A stretch of 64,000 nt of DNA from Paenirhizobium cremeum (GCF_022884085.1 NZ_JAGGCS010000003.1:33437-97436); one strand, 5' to 3'. Counted from the stretch's first letter, positions 49,132-56,866 are shown. Notes: generated from the sequence alone by a model not told the origin. Numbers and translations: made by a program.

Positions 49132-49186
49132 TATGGGTACAATATATACCAATATCGCGTCAAGTAGAATTGGTGCAAAAAATACC
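49132..49186 (-). promoter_or_regulatory. Leftward early promoter/operator (PL-like)
   Basis: On the minus strand 49,132-49,163 carries a 32-bp element starting TTGACG and ending with the operator TTGGTATATATTGTACCC and ATA. It matches the element at 50,671-50,702 at 28 of 32 positions, in inverted orientation. The 16-mer GGTATATATTGTACCC is identical in both. A weaker third site, GGTGCAAAAAATACC (49,172-49,186), matches at 12 of 15. The S24 repressor probably binds here. The exact -10 is not assigned because the spacing from TTGACG is short. Confidence 0.7.
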
Positions 49187-49212
49187 TATCATAATCCACC
49201 CAGGAGAAATTG

Positions 49213-49293
49213 GTGGAAATCATCACCGCTGCAGGCTTTGCGATTCGGGGCGTGGTGTCGGCAGGCCGCATTGTCCGGGTTGACCTGCTGTAA
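49213..49293 (+). CDS. Possible 26-aa leader ORF
   Basis: GTG-started 26-codon frame with AGGAG 6 bases upstream, ending 39 bases before the exported-protein gene. Sequence VEIITAAGFAIRGVVSAGRI plus six residues. Could be a small peptide or a chance frame; no other support. Confidence 0.3.
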   Translation: MEIITAAGFAIRGVVSAGRIVRVDLL

Positions 49294-49332
49294 GGCGAAG
49301 GTAATCTGAGGTTGAGGGCTTGAAAGGGGACT

Positions 49333-49839
49333 ATGATGTTTCGGATATTGATGACGCTTGTTTCGCTGGCGGCGTTTTCGTCTGCCGCGTGGGCCGGGTT
49401 CGACAGCTGGACGGCTGAGGTGGAGAACGACCCTTTCTCGGGCGGGCAGCGGGTGACGGTCGGAATCTCCACCTCGATGAGATCCGGTGTCGTCATCATC
49501 TGCGACAGCGCCGAGAAGGGTTTGATGGTGCGGGCCGTTCCCGGCTTTGCCTTTGACAGCGACCTGGCGGGATTCGAGCCGGAAGTGGAATTCGCGATCG
49601 ATGGAGAGAGATTGCTGGGACAGGCTGGCGAGACTGGCGCGGTCGGCGACAATCTTGCGGCATCGCAGGTGATGCTTTCGCCGGAGAATGCCAAGCGTTT
49701 CGTGGATGCGTTCGCGGCAGCCAAGAAGCAGATCGCCATCAAGGACGGCATCAGCGACCGTCCGCATCTGATGCCTGCGCGCGGTACAACGAAGTCAGGT
49801 CAGGCGCTGTTGACCTGCATGGGCAAGCAGGCTCCGTGA
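49333..49839 (+). CDS. Exported phage protein in the immunity region
   Basis: A 168-aa protein with an N-terminal signal peptide (FRILMTLVSLAAFSSAAWAG) and a beta-rich periplasmic domain (VTVGISTSMRSGVVIICDS ... VEFAIDGERLLGQAGETGAV). It is expressed rightward from near the leftward promoter, towards the repressor gene, in the place where lambda carries rex. Periplasmic location in that place suggests superinfection exclusion or lysogenic conversion. No family recognised. AAAGGGGAC precedes the ATG pair (49,333/49,336). Confidence 0.7.
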   Translation: MMFRILMTLVSLAAFSSAAWAGFDSWTAEVENDPFSGGQRVTVGISTSMRSGVVIICDSAEKGLMVRAVPGFAFDSDLAGFEPEVEFAIDGERLLGQAGETGAVGDNLAASQVMLSPENAKRFVDAFAAAKKQIAIKDGISDRPHLMPARGTTKSGQALLTCMGKQAP

Positions 49840-49840
49840 C

Positions 49841-49975
49841 ATGGCATTTTCCGGCAAGGAAGACGCTCTTTGTGCGCGGTTCATCGAGCAACTGCTCGCC
49901 TGCCAGCCGGAGGACGTTGCAAGAAAGGTCGCCGGGCGCGCGAAAAGGCTCGGCTATGCCTTGGAGAATGGCTAA
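49841..49975 (+). CDS. Small 44-aa protein downstream of the exported protein
   Basis: Sequence MAFSGKEDALCARFIEQLLA then helical CQPEDVARKVAGRAKRLGYA and a four-residue end. It begins 1 base after the stop of the exported-protein gene and ends with a 4-base convergent overlap of the repressor gene, so it fits the layout exactly. Amphipathic and basic. No function known. Confidence 0.5.
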   Translation: MAFSGKEDALCARFIEQLLACQPEDVARKVAGRAKRLGYALENG

Positions 49976-50646
49976 AAATCGATGATGGAGCGGCGCACAC
50001 GGCCGATGACCGTCACGGCGCCATCGAAGTCGGGAGCCGGTATTTCCTTGTAGGATGCGGGCTGGAAGGGCGGCTGGTCGTCCGGCCGATAGCGCTTGTA
50101 GGTCGCGCGTCCGTGCTCGTCGGCAACGACATAGCAGCCGTTCGGGACAAGCCGCCTGTCTCGCCGGTTGACGAATATGATGGAGCCGGGCGGGGAGATC
50201 TTGTTCATCGAATCGCCCTCGACGCGCAAGGCGATCCAGTCGCCGTCCGGAAGATCGAGAACGGAGACGGTCGGGAAATCGGACAGGCTGGTCACCGACG
50301 CCTGTTCGCCCAATGCGCCGGCGCTGACCCATGAGATCAGCGGGACGTCGACGGCGACAGTAGGCTCTGCGGTATCGTTGTCCCCCGGGTGGCCTATGCC
50401 GAGATAGAGCCACTGATAGGAAACGCCAAACGCCTTTGCATATACGCGCGCGTCTGCCGTGCCGAAACCGTTGCGGCCGCTCTCGTGCGCCTTGTACGTG
50501 TTTTCGTTCCAGCCGAACCGGGCGCAGACCTTCCGGACGCCGCCGATACCGGTTTTCTTTCGTGCTTCGAGCAGGCGCGCCGCGCGTGCCTCCCTGTCGA
50601 TCTGTTCCTGTCTGTCACTCATGGTGCGATTTGTACCTTTAATCAT
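49972..50646 (-). CDS. S24-family (CI-like) phage repressor
   Basis: A 224-aa repressor: N-terminal XRE-type HTH (VRKVCARFGWNENTYKAHESGRN), hinge with the self-cleavage A109-G110 pair (SAGALGE), and a C-terminal S24 peptidase domain with serine S146 (VEGDSMNK) and lysine K184 (ATYKRYRP). RecA-stimulated self-cleavage would induce the prophage. The start overlaps a weak operator half-site at 50,645, so the mRNA may be leaderless; an internal ATG eight codons later is an alternative. It probably binds the 32-bp elements flanking the region. Confidence 0.9.
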   Translation of the reverse strand: MIKGTNRTMSDRQEQIDREARAARLLEARKKTGIGGVRKVCARFGWNENTYKAHESGRNGFGTADARVYAKAFGVSYQWLYLGIGHPGDNDTAEPTVAVDVPLISWVSAGALGEQASVTSLSDFPTVSVLDLPDGDWIALRVEGDSMNKISPPGSIIFVNRRDRRLVPNGCYVVADEHGRATYKRYRPDDQPPFQPASYKEIPAPDFDGAVTVIGRVRRSIIDF

Positions 50647-50670
50647 GGGTACAAATCACAACGAATGCTG

Positions 50671-50702
50671 TTGACAGAATGTTGGTATATATTGTACCCA
50701 TA
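50671..50702 (+). promoter_or_regulatory. Rightward early promoter/operator (PR-like)
   Basis: Starts TTGACA (50,671-50,676) and includes the operator GGTATATATTGTACCC (50,684-50,699), an exact inverted copy of the leftward site. It lies 5 bases before the Cro-like start at 50,708, so the transcript has almost no leader. A half-site ATGGGTACAA at 50,645-50,654 sits at the repressor start. Confidence 0.72.
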
Positions 50703-50707
50703 TCGAC

Positions 50708-50929
50708 ATGACCCATGCTGGCATCATCAATTTCTGGCCGTCGCTGGCGGCATTCGCTGCCGATATCGGCGTAACCTACGAGACCGCGAAGGCGATGCGT
50801 CGGCGCGGTTCCATTCCTTCGGGGTATTGGGTTCGCGTCGTGTCCGCAGCGTCCCGCCGCGAAATTGATGGTGTCTCGTTTGAGCGACTGGCGGAGCTGG
50901 TCGCAGTCGGTCAGGAGGCTGCCGAATGA
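50708..50929 (+). CDS. Cro-like phage regulator
   Basis: A 73-aa HTH protein (FAADIGVTYETAKAMRRRGSIPSGYWVRVVSAA). Position divergent from the repressor and immediately after the shared operator fits a Cro role. It carries no dimerisation domain beyond a short helix. DNA-binding specificity is inferred from location only. Confidence 0.72.
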   Translation: MTHAGIINFWPSLAAFAADIGVTYETAKAMRRRGSIPSGYWVRVVSAASRREIDGVSFERLAELVAVGQEAAE

Positions 50930-50965
50930 TCGCCTCACCAATCCTGTCACGAAAAGGGCATCTCT

Positions 50966-51055
50966 ATGGAAACGACATACGTCTTGGGCCTCTCTCAGGC
51001 CATCATTCAGCTTGCAACGGCACTGATACTGTATCGCGTGGTCAGGGGTTTCTGA
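50966..51055 (+). CDS. Possible 29-aa membrane peptide
   Basis: ATG preceded by AAAGGG; reads METTYVLGLSQAIIQLATAL and then ILYRVVRGF, a single hydrophobic helix. It overlaps the convergent membrane protein gene by 49 bases. Low support. Confidence 0.3.
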   Translation: METTYVLGLSQAIIQLATALILYRVVRGF

Positions 51056-51543
51056 CGGCGCTTGTCGTTCCACGAAAGAGAGATCCGGATATCGATCGGG
51101 GTGGTTCTGTTGCCGGCGCCCGACGTGGCGCCGAGAAAGGCGTAGACCTCGATCATGCCCGTTCCGTTCATACGCGTTGCAGTGGAGACGGGGTTGATGA
51201 TCCTCTGTGTGGCAATCTCCTCCGGCAGGAGATCCTTCAGCAGCCACGGGTGATTGGAGCTGGGACGCGTCTGGAAAGCATCTTCCTGGGTGAGCATCCG
51301 TGCGCCAACGGGCTTTTCGATTTCGATCCAGTTGATCGTGTAGGGATGGCTGGCACGAGAGTGTTCCGTGATCGTCATCTCTACCCATCCCGGATGATCC
51401 TTTACCGCTTTCGTTCGGATGCTGAAATGCGGCGGCGTGCGGGCCAGCGACTGGCGCCACAGCGCGACGCTGGTCCATGCTGCAATAACGCTGGCGATCG
51501 CGGCGAGCAGGTTCACGACATTGTTGAGCAGCCATTCCGTCAT
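51007..51543 (-). CDS. Membrane-anchored protein inserted opposite the rightward operon
   Basis: A 178-aa protein with one N-terminal TM helix (VVNLLAAIASVIAAWTSVALW) and a soluble domain (HFSIRTKAVKDHPGWVEMTITEHSRASHPYTINWIEI). It runs against the direction of the operon between the Cro-like and CII-like genes, as morons do. It could affect the lysogen surface or exclude other phages. No family recognised. Confidence 0.65.
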   Translation of the reverse strand: MTEWLLNNVVNLLAAIASVIAAWTSVALWRQSLARTPPHFSIRTKAVKDHPGWVEMTITEHSRASHPYTINWIEIEKPVGARMLTQEDAFQTRPSSNHPWLLKDLLPEEIATQRIINPVSTATRMNGTGMIEVYAFLGATSGAGNRTTPIDIRISLSWNDKRRQKPLTTRYSISAVAS

Positions 51544-51701
51544 GGCTCGTTCTCCGTGTTGAGGTTGGCGCGTCACAACCGAGCATGGCCATGGCCGCCT
51601 GTCCAGCGCAGCCGAGGCGTTGTCCCCGCCGCGATGAACTTGTCGAGGCGGTTTTCCACTCTGCATTCATGTTGCGGTCCCCCGTGAGATTGATGCTGTG
51701 C

Positions 51702-51791
51702 GTTAGAACTTTCTAACAAGCACTTGGAACACCACGATTTCTATCTGTTGCCGCGCCCGGGGTCAGCGAAATTCCGGGGCAAGGAATTTCG
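51702..51791. promoter_or_regulatory. Two perfect dyads upstream of the CII-like gene
   Basis: GTTAGAA-CT-TTCTAAC (51,702-51,717) and CGAAATTCC-N7-GGAATTTCG (51,767-51,791). The second is followed by TTGACTTTT and lies about 20 bases before the start at 51,813. They may be operators for the adjacent regulator, or the second may be an attenuator hairpin. Confidence 0.45.
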
Positions 51792-51812
51792 TTGACTTTT
51801 CGAGGAGGTGGC

Positions 51813-52271
51813 ATGCGCCCCAGCACCGAACATGACCGCGCCAGACTGAAGGCCTCGACCCGTGCGGCGATCATTGCCGCCGGCAAGGCCAAGCAGCTTG
51901 CCGCCTGTTCCCGCGTGAACGAACCGCAGATCAGCCGCTATATCGGCGGCGACTATCCGGATTTCATGCCGCTCGACGTGATCCTCGATTGCGAGTTGCT
52001 GGCGGGACAGCCGGTGATGACCGCGGCGCTGGCCGACATGCTGGGCTACCGGCTGGTGCCGATTGCCGGCGGCGACGAGACCAGTCTCACCCTGGATCAT
52101 GTTCTCGACGCGGTTAACGCGGTGGGCGAGCTGCTGAGAGCGTTCCGGGACGCGCATGCCGACGGTCATCTCGACGAGGCCGAAAGACGCGAAATCACCA
52201 ACTGCTTCAACGAAAGCATGAAAAGCCTGCAGGACGGCCTCAGGGCTCATACCGGAGGGACGTTCCGATGA
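51813..52271 (+). CDS. CII-like phage regulatory protein
   Basis: A 152-aa protein with an HTH (KAKQLAACSRVNEPQISRYIGGDYPDF) resembling CII-type early regulators, then a helical C-terminus. Strong AGGAGG before the ATG favours this start over an in-frame ATG 21 bases upstream. It heads the rightward operon's main block; overlap with the next gene is 4 bases. Confidence 0.75.
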   Translation: MRPSTEHDRARLKASTRAAIIAAGKAKQLAACSRVNEPQISRYIGGDYPDFMPLDVILDCELLAGQPVMTAALADMLGYRLVPIAGGDETSLTLDHVLDAVNAVGELLRAFRDAHADGHLDEAERREITNCFNESMKSLQDGLRAHTGGTFR

Positions 52272-52459
52272 GCGAGCGTCCCGATCAGCACTTCGTCGAG
52301 GGATGGACGCCGGTGGAAATCGGCCTTCTTTCCGTCTCGATCATCGGCCGTGGCCATCCGCTCGACCTCGCAGCACAGATGAACGTCGAGCGGGGCGGAG
52401 ACTGGCGAAAGCCGGGCAGCAAGCGCTGGCCGCGACCGGCCGGGGAGGGCGCCCGATGA
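52268..52459 (+). CDS. Small phage protein
   Basis: A 63-aa protein (WTPVEIGLLSVSIIGRGHPLDLAAQMN) overlapping the CII-like gene (ATGA) and the next gene by 4 bases. Looks like part of an operon of regulators; a C-terminal basic tail. No function assigned. Confidence 0.6.
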   Translation: MSERPDQHFVEGWTPVEIGLLSVSIIGRGHPLDLAAQMNVERGGDWRKPGSKRWPRPAGEGAR

Positions 52460-53031
52460 ACGAGAACCTTCTAGCCGCCGCGCCCAATGCGCTGATTTGC
52501 CCCTGCTGCCAGCAGACCGTCGAGGGCCGGGAATTTCTCGCGGACCCTTCGACATCGACGATCACCAACGGCGCGATCACCGTGCGGTTCACGCCGCGCG
52601 GCTTTGGCGTGGCGAAGCACCTGATCGACGCGTTCCCGCGCATGGCGATGAAAGACGCCATCTATGACGCCATCTTCTGCGATGCCGTCGGCGACGGCCC
52701 GGAGATGAAGATCATCGACGTCTACATCTGCAAGATCCGCCCGGCCATGGCCGAGCTTGGCCTGGTAATCGAAACGGTCTGGGGCAAGGGCTGGCGGCTG
52801 GTCGAGGCCGACGCGACGCAGGCGAACGCGATTCGCGACGCAGGCATTCATTCGCTGCGCGGCCGCGTGCAGCGCTGGACGGCGGAAGACGACAGCACCC
52901 TGCTCGACCTGATCTCCCGCAAGATGAAACCTGCCCAGTGCGCCACCATCATGCGCAAGCCCTACATGAGCGTGGAGCGGCGCTACAAGCGGCTGGCTGC
53001 CTCGGTGCGGTCCGGCGGGGAGGTGGCGTGA
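52456..53031 (+). CDS. Phage winged-helix protein with a zinc knuckle
   Basis: A 191-aa protein: an N-terminal CPCC knuckle (ICPCCQQTV), a winged-helix C-terminal-type domain (IDVYICKIRPAMAELGLVIETVWGKGWRLVE) as in OmpR-like DNA-binding domains, and a C-terminal Myb/SANT-like helix set (RWTAEDDSTLLDLISRKM). Probably a DNA-binding early regulator or replication accessory. The ATG overlaps the preceding stop. Confidence 0.75.
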   Translation: MNENLLAAAPNALICPCCQQTVEGREFLADPSTSTITNGAITVRFTPRGFGVAKHLIDAFPRMAMKDAIYDAIFCDAVGDGPEMKIIDVYICKIRPAMAELGLVIETVWGKGWRLVEADATQANAIRDAGIHSLRGRVQRWTAEDDSTLLDLISRKMKPAQCATIMRKPYMSVERRYKRLAASVRSGGEVA

Positions 53032-55718
53032 TGGATTACCAGAGCTTTCTCGAAGCAAAGGTTCCCGCCGCCCGTGTCCTCGGGTTCGAGGTCGAGGCCT
53101 CCTCGGTCAATCCGCTGCTGAAGCCGATGACGCAGGCGATCGTGCCGTGGGCCTGCAAGGGCGGGCGGCGCGCGCTCTTCTTGCGGTTCGGCCTGCACAA
53201 GACCTCGACGCAGATCGAGATCGGTCGGCAATGTATGATGCAGGCCGGCGGGCATGGCCTGATTGTCGCGCCGCTCGGCGTGAAACACGAATTCTTCCTG
53301 GAGCAGGAGCGCTACCATCCCGGCGTCAGGCTGAAGTTCATCCGCCGCACGGAAGAGATGGATGCGCCGAACGAAACCGGTCCCGGCGAGAAGCTTGTCC
53401 ACGTCACGAACTACGAGAGCATCCGCGACGGCAAGATCGACTGCGCGAAGCTGACCTTCGTCACGCTCGACGAGGCGGCGGCCCTACGCGGGTTCGGCGG
53501 CACGAAGACGTTTCGCAGCTTCATGGCCCATGTGGCCGGCGACAACCGCGAGACCGGCGAAAAGACCGACGGCGTGCCCTATCGTTTCGTCGCGACCGCC
53601 ATTCCGGACCCGAACGAATATATCGAGCTGCTCGCCTATGCCGCCTTTCTCGGCGTCATGGATGTCGGCGAGGCGAAGACGCGCTTCTTCAAGCGGGACT
53701 CGACCAAGGCCGACCGGCTGACCATTCATCCCCACAAGGAGGAGGAATTCTGGCTGTGGGTGGCGAGCTGGGCGCTGTTCGTGCAGAATCCCTCCGATCT
53801 CGGCTTTTCCGACGATGGTTACGACCTGCCGCCGCTCGACATCCGCTGGCACGAAATCCCGGCCGACCACAGCCAGGCCGGACACGAGCGCAGCGGGCAG
53901 GGCAGGCTCATCGCCAATTCCTCCCATGGCGTGGTCGAGGCGAGCCGAGAGAAGAAGCGCTCTCTCGATGCGCGGATTGCGAAGATGCTGGAGATCCGCG
54001 CCGAGGAGCCGGAGGCACACCGGATCGTCTGGCACGACCTGGAAGACGAGCGCCGCGCGATCGAGGCGGCGATCCCGACGATCAAGTCCGTCTGGGGCTC
54101 GCAGGACCTCGACGAGCGGGAGCATCGCGTCGTCGGCTTCGCCAATGGCGAATTCGCCGAACTGGCGACCAAGCCGGTGCTCAACGGCTCCGGCTGCAAT
54201 TTCCAGCATCATTGCTGGAACAACATTTATCTGGGCATCGGCTTCAAGTTCCACGATTTCTACCAGTCGCTGTTCCGCACCCAGCGTTTCGGCCAGACGC
54301 ATCAGGTGCGCGCCGACCTGATCTATACCGAGGCCGAGCGCGAAACCCGCCGCGAGCTGGAACGCAAGTGGCGCGAGTTCGAAGCGCAGGCCGAGAAGAT
54401 GGCGGCGATCATCCGTCGCTACGGTCTCGGTCATGAAGAGATTGCTGCTGCCTTCGGTCGCCAGATGGGTGTGACGCGCCGCGAGGTGACCTATGGCGAT
54501 GACGGCAAGGGCGGCCCGCTCTGCCGTCTCGTGCACAACGATACCGTTCTCGAGACCCGCGACATGGCGGCCGACAGCGTCGACCTGATCGTGACATCGA
54601 TCCCGTTCTCGACCCAGTACGAATACACGCCCTCCTACCACGATTTCGGCCATACCGATGACGACCGGCACTTCTGGAGCCAGATGGATTTCCTCACCGG
54701 CGAATTGCTCCGGGTGCTGAAGCCCGGCCGCCGCGCCGTGATCCATGTGAAGGATCGCATCGTGCCGGGCGGCATCAACGGCTTCGGCTTCCAGACGGTC
54801 TCGCCGTTTTCGGACGATTGCGTCGCCCATTTCCGCCGGCACGGCTTTGCCTTCCTGTCGCGTGTGACCGTGGCGACCGATGTCGTGAGGGAAAACAACC
54901 AGACCTACAGGTTCGGCTGGTCCGAGCAATGCAAGGACGGCACCCGCATGGGCCACGGCATGCCGGAATATCTGCTGGAGTTCCGCAAGCCCCAGACCGA
55001 CCGGTCGCGCGGCTATGCCGACGATCCCGTCGTGAAAGACAAGCCGGATTTCGTCACCGTGATCGACGGCCGGCCGGTCGCGCCGGGCGATGACGATTTC
55101 GATGAAAAACGCATCCGGCCCGTCGCCGGCACAGGCTATTCCCGCGGCCGCTGGCAACTCGATGCCCATGGCGTGTGGCGATCCTCGGGAAACCGGCTCG
55201 TGCTGCCGGAGGAGCTGGCGCAACTGGTGAGGTCCGATCCGAAATCGGTCTATCGCGGCTGGAAGAAGTGGTGCCTGGAAAACGTCTACGATTTCGAGAC
55301 CCACGTCGCTTTCTGCGAGGCATTGGACGAGGCGGGGCGACTGCCGCCGACCTTCATGATCGCGCCGCCGCATGTCGATCATCCAGAGGTTTCGACGGAC
55401 GTGGCGCGCATGCGCACGCTCAACATGCTGCAGGCGAAGAAGGGGCGTGAAATGCATCTCTGCCCGCTGCAATTCGACATCGTCGAGCGGGCGGTTCGCG
55501 CCTACACCAACCCGGACGAAGTGGTCTTCGATCCCTTCGGCGGGATCATGACCGTTCCCTATATCGCTCTCAAGCTCGGTCGCCGTGCGGTCGCGACCGA
55601 ACTCAACCCGGACTATTTCCGCGACGGCTGCACCTATGCGCAGGAAGCGGCCGAGGGTCGAAGCGGACCGGACCTGTTCGACCTTCTCGCGGCGGAGATG
55701 CAGGAGGCCGCGGAATGA
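53031..55718 (+). CDS. Helicase-like protein fused to a DNA methyltransferase
   Basis: An 895-aa fusion. Residues 1-450 are SNF2/DEAD-like but degenerate: GLHKT replaces a classic Walker A (54-58), DEAA replaces DEAH (147-150), and the motif VI-like FRTQRFGQ stands at 415-422. Residues 480-870 form a beta-class, permuted methyltransferase: TSIPF (522-526) in place of the SPPY catalytic motif IV and DPFGG (834-838) as motif I, with ELNPDYF. It probably methylates phage DNA. ATP hydrolysis and catalysis are both uncertain because of the altered motifs. The ATG overlaps the preceding stop by one base; a GGGGAGG site precedes it. Confidence 0.82.
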   Translation: MDYQSFLEAKVPAARVLGFEVEASSVNPLLKPMTQAIVPWACKGGRRALFLRFGLHKTSTQIEIGRQCMMQAGGHGLIVAPLGVKHEFFLEQERYHPGVRLKFIRRTEEMDAPNETGPGEKLVHVTNYESIRDGKIDCAKLTFVTLDEAAALRGFGGTKTFRSFMAHVAGDNRETGEKTDGVPYRFVATAIPDPNEYIELLAYAAFLGVMDVGEAKTRFFKRDSTKADRLTIHPHKEEEFWLWVASWALFVQNPSDLGFSDDGYDLPPLDIRWHEIPADHSQAGHERSGQGRLIANSSHGVVEASREKKRSLDARIAKMLEIRAEEPEAHRIVWHDLEDERRAIEAAIPTIKSVWGSQDLDEREHRVVGFANGEFAELATKPVLNGSGCNFQHHCWNNIYLGIGFKFHDFYQSLFRTQRFGQTHQVRADLIYTEAERETRRELERKWREFEAQAEKMAAIIRRYGLGHEEIAAAFGRQMGVTRREVTYGDDGKGGPLCRLVHNDTVLETRDMAADSVDLIVTSIPFSTQYEYTPSYHDFGHTDDDRHFWSQMDFLTGELLRVLKPGRRAVIHVKDRIVPGGINGFGFQTVSPFSDDCVAHFRRHGFAFLSRVTVATDVVRENNQTYRFGWSEQCKDGTRMGHGMPEYLLEFRKPQTDRSRGYADDPVVKDKPDFVTVIDGRPVAPGDDDFDEKRIRPVAGTGYSRGRWQLDAHGVWRSSGNRLVLPEELAQLVRSDPKSVYRGWKKWCLENVYDFETHVAFCEALDEAGRLPPTFMIAPPHVDHPEVSTDVARMRTLNMLQAKKGREMHLCPLQFDIVERAVRAYTNPDEVVFDPFGGIMTVPYIALKLGRRAVATELNPDYFRDGCTYAQEAAEGRSGPDLFDLLAAEMQEAAE

Positions 55719-56251
55719 GCGTTCCTTCCCGGCATCGAAATGGAGCTGAGCCTATGGAACTGTATGCGTTCGGGTATTTTACCATGCCGGATCAGAGATT
55801 CTCTGCGCTGCTGCCGCACGAGAAAACGGAAATGGCCTTGCTCCTGCAGGAGCGATTGACCGTGGAAGGGGCGAGGAGGGTTTATGGCGAGGCTATCGCC
55901 GCCCATGCCGGGAAAACCCATGCATATGTCCTGCCGTTTGCAGACGGCGGCGCGCAGGTGCTGGAAGATGTCGCGGCCAAGGTGACGGGCGAGGCCGGGT
56001 GCAAGGGCGTCTGGACCAGGCTCGCATCGTCCGTGCTGCTGGCCATCCATGAGGCGCATGACGGCGTGCTGAAGGCGAACAAGAGCGAGATCGCCGCGCG
56101 CTTCGGCGCCAGCGCGACCGCGGTCGAGCGGACCATGGGTGGGCTGATCCGCGACGGCCTGGTGCGCCGCTGGGGAAAATCCTCCCATTGGGCGCTGACA
56201 GACCTCGGCCGCAAGCTGGTCGCGGAACTGGAAGCGAGGGCGGCCCAATGA
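55715..56251 (+). CDS. Phage protein with a C-terminal winged helix
   Basis: A 178-aa protein. Residues about 110-170 (EIAARFGASATAVERTMGGLIRDGLVRRWGKSSHWALTDLGRKL) form a MarR/winged-helix-like domain; the N-terminal part is unrecognised. The start overlaps the methyltransferase stop (ATGA). Possibly a regulator or replication accessory factor. Confidence 0.7.
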   Translation: MSVPSRHRNGAEPMELYAFGYFTMPDQRFSALLPHEKTEMALLLQERLTVEGARRVYGEAIAAHAGKTHAYVLPFADGGAQVLEDVAAKVTGEAGCKGVWTRLASSVLLAIHEAHDGVLKANKSEIAARFGASATAVERTMGGLIRDGLVRRWGKSSHWALTDLGRKLVAELEARAAQ

Positions 56252-56568
56252 AGGACAAATCCCGCATCCTGCTGGTCATCGCACCGTCGTTCAACGAATG
56301 CCGCCATACGGCCATCGCGTTCGATCTGGATTTCGACAAGGCGGAGCATTTCCGCTTTCTGCACCGCGTGCCGCAGTTGCGCGGCTGGTCGCAAGGGACG
56401 CCCTTCATCGCGTTGCGTCGCGACCGCTGGCCGGAGGAGCTGGATAACACGCTGCACGCCCTGCAGGTGAAAGGCCAATTGCGCATCGCCACCGACAAGG
56501 ATCTGGCGGAGCTGGTGAAGGCCGGTCCGGCGCTGCCGGCGGCGGCCATGGCGAGGAGGGGTGCATGA
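56248..56568 (+). CDS. Phage protein of unknown function
   Basis: A 106-aa alpha/beta protein (ILLVIAPSFNECRHTAIAFDLDFDKAEHFRFLHRV). Starts at MKDKSRI, overlapping the previous stop by 4 bases. No known family; operon position only. Confidence 0.65.
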   Translation: MKDKSRILLVIAPSFNECRHTAIAFDLDFDKAEHFRFLHRVPQLRGWSQGTPFIALRRDRWPEELDNTLHALQVKGQLRIATDKDLAELVKAGPALPAAAMARRGA

Positions 56569-56710
56569 TCCTCACCTGCTATGACTGCCCGAAGCAGCTC
56601 TCCTTCTCCGGCTCCAATCGCGACCGTTTCGTTTCCCTGTTCGGCTGGTCCGTCCGGGGGGGCGCTATCGCTGTGTTTCGTGCACGGAGGTGAGTAACGA
56701 TGTTTCGTGA
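56565..56710 (+). pseudogene. Zinc-ribbon phage protein, frameshifted in a G7 tract
   Basis: The frame starts MILTCYDCPKQLSFSGSNRD (first C-x2-C) and as sequenced stops at 56,693 after 42 aa. Adding one G to the G7 run near 56,656 lets translation continue as RYRCVSCTEVSNDVS, which supplies the second C-x2-C and ends at 56,710. The restored end overlaps the next start by 11 bases, as expected in this operon. Either a real frameshift or a homopolymer sequencing error. Confidence 0.6.
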
Positions 56711-56798
56711 AACCCTCTTCGCCGGGACCATGCTCGCGGGCGCGATGCTGCCTGCCGGCGAGCCCATCATCATCGACAGTTTCGCCGGTGGCGGCGGT
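56700..56798 (+). pseudogene. 5' remnant of a C5-cytosine DNA methyltransferase
   Basis: ATG at 56,700 opens MFRETLFAGTMLAGAMLPAG, then EPIIIDSFAGGGG, which is the N-terminus and SAM-binding motif I of phage cytosine-5 methyltransferases. After FAGGGG (about 56,798) the sequence leaves the family (EEGSGVMGG) and runs into the hicBA module on the opposite strand. The catalytic PCQ motif and target domain are missing, so this is a truncated gene. Confidence 0.55.
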
Positions 56799-56842
56799 GA
56801 GGAGGGCAGCGGCGTGATGGGGGGAATGTCACGGATGGAAAG

Positions 56843-56866
56843 CGGGGCGCAGTTTCCCGCGCCCCG
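56843..56866 (-). terminator. Terminator of hicBA
   Basis: Perfect 8-bp GC stem (CGGGGCGC and GCGCCCCG) with an 8-base loop, extended by AAA/TTT pairs, just past the hicB stop. Confidence 0.6.
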
